A DNA stretch of 64,000 nucleotides, taken from NCBI RefSeq assembly GCF_023617245.1, contig NZ_CP067396.1, positions 1,240,001-1,304,000 on the forward strand, read 5' to 3'. The position numbers and the translations under genes are program-made. Source of the DNA: Lysobacter enzymogenes (GTDB lineage Bacteria; Pseudomonadota; Gammaproteobacteria; Xanthomonadales; Xanthomonadaceae). Position 1 is the first letter of the stretch, and each line of letters begins with the position of its first letter. The notes under the pieces were generated by a model, which saw only the letters and a list, made by a program, of their open reading frames with translations, searched no databases and was not told where the DNA came from. This document shows positions 57,429 through 64,000 of this stretch, one piece after another.

Positions 57429-59156
57429 TTAGTCCTTGGTTACGCGGTTGATTTCGGCCAGGCTGGTGACGCCGTTGAGCACCTTGACCAGCGCCGAACG
57501 GCGCAGGTCGCGCACGCCCGACCTCGTCGCGGCGGCGGCGATCTGCATCGCGTTGCCGCCTTCGAGCACGATCGCCTGGATTTCGTCGGTCATCGGCATG
57601 ACCTGGTAGATGCCGGTACGTCCCTTGTAGCCTTCGGTGCAGTCGGGGCAGCCGACCGGTTCGAACAGGGTGATGCCGGCGGCGACTTCCTCGTGGGTGA
57701 AGCCTTCGGCCAGCAGCGCATGTTCCGGCAGATGCACTTCGCGCTTGCAGTCGTGCAGGCGCCGGGCCAGTCGCTGGGCGATCACCAGGGTCACCGAGGA
57801 GGTGATGTTGTACGGCGCCACGCCCATGTTCATGAGGCGTGCGATGGTCTGCGGGGCGTCGTTGGTGTGCAGGGTGGACAGCACCATGTGGCCGGTCTGC
57901 GCGGCCTTGATCGCGATTTCGGCGGTCTCGAGGTCGCGGATTTCGCCGACCATGATCACGTCCGGGTCCTGGCGCAGGAAGCTGCGCAGCGCGGCGGCGA
58001 AGGTCATGCCGCGCTTGACGTTCATCTGCACCTGGTTGATGCCCGGCACGCGGATTTCGACCGGGTCCTCGACCGTTGAGATGTTGCGCTGCTCGTCGTT
58101 GAGGATGTTGAGCGCGGTGTACAGCGACACCGTCTTGCCCGAACCGGTCGGGCCGGTCACCAGGACCATGCCGTAGGGCTTGACCACCGCGCCGACGAAC
58201 AGCTCCTTCTGGTCGTCCTCGTAGCCGAGCTTCTCGATGCCCAGGCGGGCGGCGGAGCCGTCGAGGATACGCAGCACGATCTTCTCGCCGAACAGGGTCG
58301 GCAAGGTGCTCATGCGGAAGTCGATCTGCTTGGTCTTGGACAGGTTGAGCTTGATGCGGCCGTCCTGCGGCACGCGCTTCTCGGCGATGTCCAGCTGCGC
58401 CATGACCTTCAGGCGCGCGGCGATGCGCGAGTGCAGCTTGTTGGGCACCTTGGCGACCTGCTTGAGCAGGCCGTCGATGCGCAGGCGCACGCGGTAGTCG
58501 GTTTCGTAAGGCTCGAAATGGATGTCGGACGCGCCGCGGCGGATCGCGTCGACCAACACCTTGTTGACGAACTTGACGACGGGAGTGTCGTCGCCCTTGG
58601 CGTCGATGCCGCTGTCGCCCTTGGTCGACAGGTCGTCGTCCTTGCCGATTTCCAGCGTTTCCAGGCCTTCGCCGTCGCCGACCGTGTCGCCGAGCGAGTC
58701 GGAGGTCTCCAGCCAGCGGTCGAGCGTGCGCCGGATCAGGTCCTCGTCGACCAGGATCGCCTCGACCGCGGCGTTGGTCTGGAACTTGATCTCGTCCAGC
58801 GCGGAGGTGTTGGTCGGATCGGACAGGCCGATGAAGATCTTGTTGCCGCGTTTGAACAACGGCAGGGCGTTGTGCTTGCGGATCAGGTCTTCGCCGATCA
58901 TGCGCACGGCCGCCTGGCCCGGATCCATCGCGCTGGGATCGAACAACGGCACGCCGAACTCGACCGAGTGGGCGGCCGCGAGCTGGTTCGGCGTGACCAG
59001 CCGGTGTTCGGTGAGATAGGCGGCGATCGGCTTGCGCTCGCTGGTCGCCGCGGCCAAGGCTTCGCGGGCCCGCGCGTCCTCCAGGGCGCCGTCCAGCACC
59101 AAGCGCCGGACGATGCCGGTGATGCCGACCAGGTTGGCTGTCGTTGCCACGGACAT
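57429..59156 (-). CDS. pilB: Type IV pilus extension ATPase PilB
   Basis: 575 residues. Two N-terminal MshEN-like regions (1-150), then the secretion ATPase core: Walker A GPTGSGKT (335-342), Asp box VEDPVEIRVPGINQ, Walker B DPDVIMVGEIRDLETA, His box TGHMVLSTLHTNDA. The zinc-binding loop has HDCKREVHLPE and GCPDCTEGYKGR. It powers pilus assembly. The N-terminal domains could bind cyclic di-GMP, as in other MshEN proteins (inference). Confidence 0.97.
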   Translation of the reverse strand: MSVATTANLVGITGIVRRLVLDGALEDARAREALAAATSERKPIAAYLTEHRLVTPNQLAAAHSVEFGVPLFDPSAMDPGQAAVRMIGEDLIRKHNALPLFKRGNKIFIGLSDPTNTSALDEIKFQTNAAVEAILVDEDLIRRTLDRWLETSDSLGDTVGDGEGLETLEIGKDDDLSTKGDSGIDAKGDDTPVVKFVNKVLVDAIRRGASDIHFEPYETDYRVRLRIDGLLKQVAKVPNKLHSRIAARLKVMAQLDIAEKRVPQDGRIKLNLSKTKQIDFRMSTLPTLFGEKIVLRILDGSAARLGIEKLGYEDDQKELFVGAVVKPYGMVLVTGPTGSGKTVSLYTALNILNDEQRNISTVEDPVEIRVPGINQVQMNVKRGMTFAAALRSFLRQDPDVIMVGEIRDLETAEIAIKAAQTGHMVLSTLHTNDAPQTIARLMNMGVAPYNITSSVTLVIAQRLARRLHDCKREVHLPEHALLAEGFTHEEVAAGITLFEPVGCPDCTEGYKGRTGIYQVMPMTDEIQAIVLEGGNAMQIAAAATRSGVRDLRRSALVKVLNGVTSLAEINRVTKD

Positions 59157-59233
59157 GGTGCTGATTCCCCTTCTATCCCCTGCAAACTCTACCGCAAACC
59201 CTCCCCAAGGGTTCCGGCATCATCCAGTATCGC

Positions 59234-60979
59234 CTAGGGCGCCTGCGGCGTGGGGCATTTCCAGCCCGAATCGTCGAACACGGTCACAACTTCCTCGGCC
59301 TTGCGCAGGTTTTCGGCGGCGAGGCTGTTGTTCTGGCGCCGGCCCGGCACAGTGAGCCCGCCCAGGTCGGTCAAGGTTTCGAACAGCATCGCGGTGGACA
59401 CCAGGCGCTCGCGGTAGCCGCGCAGGTTCTGCAGGTACTGCGGATGCCCGGCCGCGTAAAGCGGCGACGCCCAGAACAGCGAGGCCACCGAATGGCTCTG
59501 CCGGCTCGACTGCCCGTGCCCGCTGTACTGGCGGCAGTCGTCGAACAGGGCCTCGCCGTGGTCGGATGAGTAGAACAGCCACGACTCGACGTCCGGATGA
59601 CGTTCGAGCGACTGGATCGCCTGGTTCAAGAAGTGGTCGGTGAACGCGATGGAATTGTCGTAGGCGTTGGACAGCACTTCGCGATCGCCGGGGTCGAACA
59701 GGCGCGCGGGGCGGTCGCGCGGGCGGTCGGGCAAGTAGCGGGCGAACTCGGCCGGGTAGCGGTTGGAATACTGGAAATGGCTGCCGAGAGTGTGGATGAC
59801 CACGAAGCGGTCCCTGTCTTGCGGGGCGCGCAGGATCTTTTCCAGTTCCGGGATCGCGGCGGTGTCGGGCTTGCCGTGGCTGGTGTAGTCGACCGGATTG
59901 AGGAACAGGACCCGGTCCGCCTCGTAGGCATGGATCGAGATCGGCGACTCGAAGAAGCCGACCGGCGCCTGCAGCGAGATCCAGGTGGTATGGAAGCCGG
60001 CTTCCTTGAAGGCAGTGACGATCGACGCCTCGTCGAACACGGCGGAGGTGTTGCTCGGCGGCTTTCTGCTGACGATGGTGGGGACCGCCTGGCGGCTGTA
60101 GCTCCACGGCGACAGCATGTGCCGGAAGGCGATCAGGTCGTGGCGCGCGCCCAGCCGCGGGGTCGTGTCGCGCGCATAGCCATTGAGGCCCCAGCGGTCG
60201 GCGCGCGAGGTTTCGCCGATCACCAGCACGAACACCCGCGGATGGTCCGACTTCGCGCCGGTCGCGCCGAAGCGGAAGCGTTGATTGCGTTCGTAGGCGA
60301 CCTTCAGGGCATGCCTTTCGCGGAAGTAGTCGGTCACCACGAAGGGCAGTCCCGCGGGGAAGGCGCCGCGCAGGGCTAATCCTTGGCCGTAGATCTGCGC
60401 AGGAAAGATGGCGTCGTCGCCCTCGGCGTCCGCCGCCGGGGTGCTGACGAAGGCCAGGGCGGTCAGCGCGGCCGAGCCGGCGAGGCTGTAGGCGAGAATC
60501 CGCCCGCGTCGCCGTACCGGCATCGCCGGCGGCGCACCCGGCCATGCGGCCAACGTCAGCAGGGCGACCGCGGCCCAGCCTGCGATGAGGCCGGATGGCA
60601 AGGATCCGAGCAAGTCGCGCGCTTCGGCGGTATTGGTTTCGGCGATCAGCGACAGGCTGTTGGCGTTGATCGGCCAGCCGTAGTCGGTGATGAAGCGGAT
60701 CTCCAGCAAGGCGATGGCGCTCGCTCCGGCCAGCAGCAGCAAGGCCGCGCGCGGGAAGCGCTCCAGCAAGGCGTACAGCACCAGCAGGCTGAGCGCGCTG
60801 GCGCCCATCACCGTGACGCGTTCGCCGGCGTTCAACGCGATGTTGGAGTACAGCAGCAAGGTGATCGCGGGGGCGAGGCAGGCCAGGAACAGCAGGCCCA
60901 GCGCGAGATCGCGCAGCCGCCCATAAAAAAGCCCCGCCATGCGGCGGGGCTTCGGGTCTTGCACCAACACTAAGCGCAT
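59234..60979 (-). CDS. EptA-like phosphoethanolamine transferase (sulfatase-fold)
   Basis: 581 residues. Four or five N-terminal membrane helices (ALGLLFLACLAPAITLLLYS, VTVMGASALSLLVLYALLER, LIAGWAAVALLTLAAWPGAP and others), then a periplasmic alkaline-phosphatase-like domain: VFVLVIGETSRADRWGLNGY carries the Thr nucleophile, and FYSSDHGEALFDDC with HGQSS the metal ligands. EptA/EptC-type enzymes add phosphoethanolamine to lipid A or surface structures. It lies between the pilin gene and pilB; pilin modification (as by PptA) is possible. ATG 60979 is chosen; an ATG at 60940 lies inside the pilin terminator. Confidence 0.88.
   Translation of the reverse strand: MRLVLVQDPKPRRMAGLFYGRLRDLALGLLFLACLAPAITLLLYSNIALNAGERVTVMGASALSLLVLYALLERFPRAALLLLAGASAIALLEIRFITDYGWPINANSLSLIAETNTAEARDLLGSLPSGLIAGWAAVALLTLAAWPGAPPAMPVRRRGRILAYSLAGSAALTALAFVSTPAADAEGDDAIFPAQIYGQGLALRGAFPAGLPFVVTDYFRERHALKVAYERNQRFRFGATGAKSDHPRVFVLVIGETSRADRWGLNGYARDTTPRLGARHDLIAFRHMLSPWSYSRQAVPTIVSRKPPSNTSAVFDEASIVTAFKEAGFHTTWISLQAPVGFFESPISIHAYEADRVLFLNPVDYTSHGKPDTAAIPELEKILRAPQDRDRFVVIHTLGSHFQYSNRYPAEFARYLPDRPRDRPARLFDPGDREVLSNAYDNSIAFTDHFLNQAIQSLERHPDVESWLFYSSDHGEALFDDCRQYSGHGQSSRQSHSVASLFWASPLYAAGHPQYLQNLRGYRERLVSTAMLFETLTDLGGLTVPGRRQNNSLAAENLRKAEEVVTVFDDSGWKCPTPQAP
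60924..60952 (-). terminator. Intrinsic terminator after pilA, overlapping the next gene
   Basis: On the minus strand: GCCCCGCC (60950-60943), loop GCAT, GGCGGGGC (60938-60931), then TTTTTT (60930-60925). It lies 47 bases past the pilin stop and within the first codons of the EptA-like gene. Confidence 0.88.
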
Positions 60980-60998
60980 CGATCAGACGATCGACGGA

Positions 60999-61439
60999 TT
61001 AGGTGGCCTTCGGACGGCAGGAGGACGGCAGCTGCGAGGGCTTGTCGCCGCCGGTGCCCTTGCACGCCCAGTCGATCGCGGTGCGGTCGGTGTTGGTCGT
61101 CGGGGTCAGTTCGAACACGATCGGGGCGGTCGCACCGGTGTTGCGGGTGGTCACGGTGATCTTGCCCGCGTCGCCGATGACGATGGTGTCGATGTACTTG
61201 GTGTCGCCCGCGGTGAACTTGTAAGCGACGTCGGCGGTCTTGATCTTGTCGACCCCCCCATTGTCGTTGGCGGCTTCGGCGACGGCCAGCTTGGCGGCGG
61301 CGGCGACGTTCAGACCTTCGGTGGCCTTGGTGCGGACCTGGTAGTCCTGGTAGGCCGGCAGCGCGATGGCGATCAGGATGCCGAGGATCGCGATGACGAT
61401 CATCAGTTCGATGAGGGTAAAGCCTTGCTGCTTCTTCAT
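60999..61439 (-). CDS. pilA: Type IV major pilin PilA
   Basis: 146 residues. The prepilin leader MKKQQG is cleaved before F, giving the mature start FTLIELMIVIAILGILIAIA with Glu5. The alphaN helix runs to ATEGLNVAAAAKLAVAEAAN. The C-terminal disulfide loop is between DWACKG and PSSCRP. ATG 61439 is fixed by the leader, with AGGGG upstream. A candidate sigma-54 promoter is 99 bases upstream and PilR lies beyond it. Confidence 0.96.
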   Translation of the reverse strand: MKKQQGFTLIELMIVIAILGILIAIALPAYQDYQVRTKATEGLNVAAAAKLAVAEAANDNGGVDKIKTADVAYKFTAGDTKYIDTIVIGDAGKITVTTRNTGATAPIVFELTPTTNTDRTAIDWACKGTGGDKPSQLPSSCRPKAT

Positions 61440-61537
61440 GGTGTATCCCCTAGGAGTGATTGGTTGCTTCACGTGCCAGCAGGCATCGGTATTCGATCCT
61501 TCGGCAGCCGTGCATGCCGCACGTGCATGTAGGACTA

Positions 61538-61553
61538 CGCACAACCCATGCCA
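61538..61553 (-). promoter_or_regulatory. Candidate sigma-54 promoter of pilA
   Basis: Minus strand TGGCATGGGTTGTGCG, with GG and GC dinucleotides at the required spacing (consensus TGGCACG N4 TTGCA). The predicted start is about 88 bases before the pilA ATG. The adjacent PilR is a sigma-54 activator. Confidence 0.55.
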
Positions 61554-62038
61554 ACCTCTGGCGACGGGGTTGTCTGGAAGGAAAGTGCTGGCTCGGTCAC
61601 GTATCCCGACGGCCCGTCTTCGGATCGTGTGACGTTAAGGGTCAGTTCGCTGGAAGGGAGGGTGACCAACAGCGTCAGGTTGGTCGAGGCCAGGGGTGAT
61701 TTGCGATGAATATCGCAATTTTCCTTGCGCGGCGCCGCGCTGAGGCTGTTGCGCGGGTCTCGTCAGGGCTGGCTGGCGATGTCGGGCGACGACGAATCGG
61801 AAGCGATACAAGGAATGGATTGCCGGCAGACTCCGTGGGCGAAGCCTGGCACGCGGAGGCTTGAACCGGACTCGCTCGAAATCGGATCGCTAAGCGGCTT
61901 GCTTGATTGGCGCGAATACTATCGGCGCCGTACCGCTCGCTACTCAAGGACGCCTCGCCGCGCGGCGAGACGCAACTGTGCACAAAAGATTAGGAGGGGG
62001 CCGGAACGGCCCCTATGCCGCGGCGGCGCAAGCGCCGC
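61554..62038. other. Intergenic region between pilR and pilA
   Basis: About 485 bases without a convincing gene. It should hold PilR upstream sites. It is somewhat AT-richer than the genes and has GCGATGAATATCGC (61703-61716) as a short palindrome. Confidence 0.5.
61997..62013 (-). terminator. Probable terminator after pilR
   Basis: Minus strand hairpin GGGGCCG TTC CGGCCCC (62013-61997) followed by TCCTAATCTTTTG, a weak T-rich run. Confidence 0.5.
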
Positions 62039-63457
62039 TCAGTCGATCCCGAGCTTCTTCAGCTTATAGCGCAGCGCCCGGAACGTAATGCCCAGCGCGG
62101 CCGCGGTGCGGGTCTTGTTGTAGCGGTTCTCCTGCAGCGCCTGTTGGATGGCGGCGCGTTCGATCTCTTCGATGTAGGACGGCAGGGCGCTGGTGGCGGT
62201 GTCGCGCGGGTTGAGCGTGCGCGGGTCGACCGCGCCCGGGGGCACGGGCTGGCCGGCGGGCGGCGGGGCGGCGCCGGGGGCGACGGCGCCCGGCGGGGCC
62301 TGGGTGGCCAGGCGCGGCAGGCGCAGGTCGCCGGCGCTGAGGACTTCGCCTTCGGCCAGGGCCAGCGCGCGTTCGAGGATGTTCTCCAGTTCGCGCACGT
62401 TGCCGGGGAAGTTGTAGGCGCGCAGCGCCTCGAGCGCGTCGTCGCCCAGTCGCGGCACCGGCCGGCCCTGGTTGCCGGCCAGGCGGTGGAGGATCTTCGC
62501 GGCCAGGCCGGGCAGGTCGTCCAGGCGCTCGCGCAGCGGCGGCACGCGCAACTCGATGACGTTGATGCGGTAGTACAGGTCCTGGCGGAAGCGGCCTTCG
62601 GCGACCAGCGCGGCCAGGTCCTTGTGGGTGGCCGAGAGGATGCGCACGTCCACCGTGACCTCGGCTTGGGCGCCGACCGGACGGATCGATTTTTCCTGGA
62701 TCGCGCGCAGCAGCTTGACCTGCATCGCCAGCGGCAGCTCGGCGACTTCGTCGAGGAACAAGGTGCCGCCATCGGCGGCCTGGAACAGGCCCGGCTTGTC
62801 GGCGTGGGCGCCGGTGAAGCTGCCCTTCTTGTGGCCGAAGAATTCGCTTTCCATCAGCTCGGCCGGGATCGCGCCGCAGTTGACCGGCACGAACGGGCCG
62901 TCGGCGCGGCCGCCCTCGGAATGGATGGTGCGCGCGACCAGTTCCTTGCCCACGCCCGATTCGCCTGCGATGTACACCGGCGCCTGGCTGCGCGCGACCT
63001 TGCCGATGGTCTGGCGCAGCTTGATCATCGCCGGCGATTCGCCGTACAGGCGCGAGCCGACCGCCTCGCTGGCGCTGCGGCGGGTCTCGTGCAGCTCCAG
63101 CGCGTGGCGCACCAGGTCGCGCAGCACCGACAAGTCGACCGGCTTGGCGACGAAGTCGAACGCGCCGGCCTTGAGCGCTTCCACCGCGGCCTCGACGTTG
63201 CCGAAGGCGGTGATCATCGCCACCGGAGTGTTGGGATGCTTCTGGCTGATCTCGGCGACCAGGTCCATGCCCGAGCCGTCGGGCAGGCGCATGTCGGTCA
63301 GGCACAGATCGTAACGATTGCGCAGCAGCTGGCTGCGGGCCTCGTTGAGGCCCGACGCGGTATCGCAACGCAGGCCCATGCGGCCCAACGTCATGACGAG
63401 CAACTCGCGGATGTCGCGTTCGTCGTCGACTACCAATGCACTACGGGTTTCAGCCAT
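62039..63457 (-). CDS. pilR: Sigma-54-dependent response regulator PilR
   Basis: 472 residues. Receiver domain with D55 (LCLTDMRLPDGSG), AAA+ domain with Walker A GESGVGKE (165-172), the sigma-54 contact loop GSFTGA (212-217), Walker B GGTLFLDEVAEL, and NFPGNVRELENILERAL. A Pro/Ala-rich linker leads to a Fis-type helix-turn-helix (RAAIQQALQENRYNKTRTAA). ATG 63457 with GGAGGG a few bases upstream. It should activate pilA. Confidence 0.95.
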   Translation of the reverse strand: MAETRSALVVDDERDIRELLVMTLGRMGLRCDTASGLNEARSQLLRNRYDLCLTDMRLPDGSGMDLVAEISQKHPNTPVAMITAFGNVEAAVEALKAGAFDFVAKPVDLSVLRDLVRHALELHETRRSASEAVGSRLYGESPAMIKLRQTIGKVARSQAPVYIAGESGVGKELVARTIHSEGGRADGPFVPVNCGAIPAELMESEFFGHKKGSFTGAHADKPGLFQAADGGTLFLDEVAELPLAMQVKLLRAIQEKSIRPVGAQAEVTVDVRILSATHKDLAALVAEGRFRQDLYYRINVIELRVPPLRERLDDLPGLAAKILHRLAGNQGRPVPRLGDDALEALRAYNFPGNVRELENILERALALAEGEVLSAGDLRLPRLATQAPPGAVAPGAAPPPAGQPVPPGAVDPRTLNPRDTATSALPSYIEEIERAAIQQALQENRYNKTRTAAALGITFRALRYKLKKLGID

Positions 63458-63555
63458 TACGCCCTCCACCGCCCACGATAACTTAACGAACCTGTCGCGG
63501 CCAAGACGCTGGTGGCACGTTTTCTGCTTGCCGTGCGCGCAGTCACACTGTTCGC

Positions 63556-64000
63556 TCAGGCCGGCGCGAGCGCGCTGGCGCCGGCCAGGCGGATGCGGAA
63601 ACAGCCGCCGCCGCCGGGCACCGGCACGTAGTCGAGCGAGGCCTGGTTGGCGCGGCACAGCTCGCGCGCGATGTACAGGCCCAGGCCGGTGCCGTGCGCG
63701 GAGGTGGTGAAGAACGGCCGGAACAGGCGTTCGGCGACCGAGTCGGGAATGCCGGGGCCGCGGTCGAGCACGTCGATCGCCGGCAGCCCGACGTCGTCGA
63801 AGTACACGTGCACGCTGACCCGCGCCGGCTCGCCGGGCTGGCGGCCGTAGGTCAGCGCGTTGTGCACCAGCACGGTCAGCGCCTGGTGCAGCTGGCGCGG
63901 ATCGACCAGCGCCGGCGCCTGCGCGTGCGCGCCGGTGGCGCGCAGGGTGTCCTGCTCGATCGGGTGGATGGCGCGGTACTCGTCGACGAACTGGCGCACG
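63556..64000 (-). CDS. pilS: Sensor histidine kinase PilS, C-terminal part (partial)
   Basis: The window ends inside this gene; about 148 residues are visible. The ATPase domain shows HNALTYG (N box), VLDRGPGIPDSVAERLFRPF (G1 and F boxes) and GTGLGLYIARELCR (G2). Position just upstream of pilR identifies it as PilS, the membrane sensor of pilin levels. The dimerisation, PAS and membrane parts lie beyond the edge. Confidence 0.9.
   Translation of the reverse strand, partial: VRQFVDEYRAIHPIEQDTLRATGAHAQAPALVDPRQLHQALTVLVHNALTYGRQPGEPARVSVHVYFDDVGLPAIDVLDRGPGIPDSVAERLFRPFFTTSAHGTGLGLYIARELCRANQASLDYVPVPGGGGCFRIRLAGASALAPA

Noticed and set aside
61463..61480. TGGCACGTGAAGCAACC on the minus strand as a sigma-54 promoter of pilA
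   Set aside because: The GG and GC dinucleotides are two bases too close; the site at 61538-61553 has correct spacing.

Overview
The window is about 70% G+C and almost fully coding. Gene content and order point to a gammaproteobacterium of the Xanthomonadaceae, most likely Lysobacter or a close relative. The evidence is the end of a type II secretin, a division/cell-wall (dcw) cluster without murD between mraY and ftsW, the lpxC-dciA-M23 peptidase-secA-mutT order, a pilSR/pilA/pilB/pilC/pilD-coaE block, and several families of palindromic intergenic repeats. The genus is an inference, not something the sequence proves.

Left part (1-10.9 kb): the 3' end of a secretin gene with a strong terminator, two overlapping family 2 glycosyltransferases, a Tat-exported metallo-beta-lactamase-fold enzyme, a tandem pair of DUF1444 (YtpQ-like) paralogues, then on the minus strand pyrF, map, a YqaE/Pmp3 membrane peptide, ettA and an LpxO-like hydroxylase.

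10.9-21 kb: glyA, a TonB-C-terminal-domain protein, nrdR, a small membrane protein and ribD run as a tight plus-strand series. After a methyltransferase gene comes an FMN riboswitch controlling ribE-ribBA-ribH-nusB, followed by thiL. The GTP cyclohydrolase II half of the RibBA protein lacks its zinc cysteines.

21-31 kb: an accessory stretch. It holds an array of REP-like palindromes, two tandem glycine-rich lipoproteins of unknown function, a FAD-linked 2-hydroxyacid dehydrogenase, a membrane hydrolase with a 15-bp coding minisatellite, yraN, an LpoA-type lipoprotein, rsmI, an orphan gene, the RNase P RNA, and a SnoaL-like lipoprotein.

31-48.6 kb: the dcw cluster mraZ-rsmH-ftsL-ftsI-murE-murF-mraY-ftsW-murG-murC-ddl-ftsQ-ftsA-ftsZ, then lpxC. 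From mraZ to ftsA nearly all junctions overlap by 1-11 bases. A promoter with MraZ boxes precedes mraZ, in an unusually AT-rich segment that carries three perfect inverted repeats and DnaA-box-like sites. Together these genes make and flip lipid II, assemble septal peptidoglycan and build the Z ring; lpxC commits to lipid A synthesis.

48.6-64 kb: dciA (helicase loader) diverges from an M23 peptidase gene, followed by secA and a Nudix-TenI fusion. On the minus strand lie a partial pilS, pilR, a major pilin gene with a candidate sigma-54 promoter, an EptA-like phosphoethanolamine transferase, pilB, pilC, pilD and coaE. PilS/PilR would switch on pilin transcription, PilD processes prepilin, PilB powers assembly and PilC is the platform.

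At least four palindromic repeat families are scattered between genes, and one appears to have been absorbed into the ends of two coding regions.
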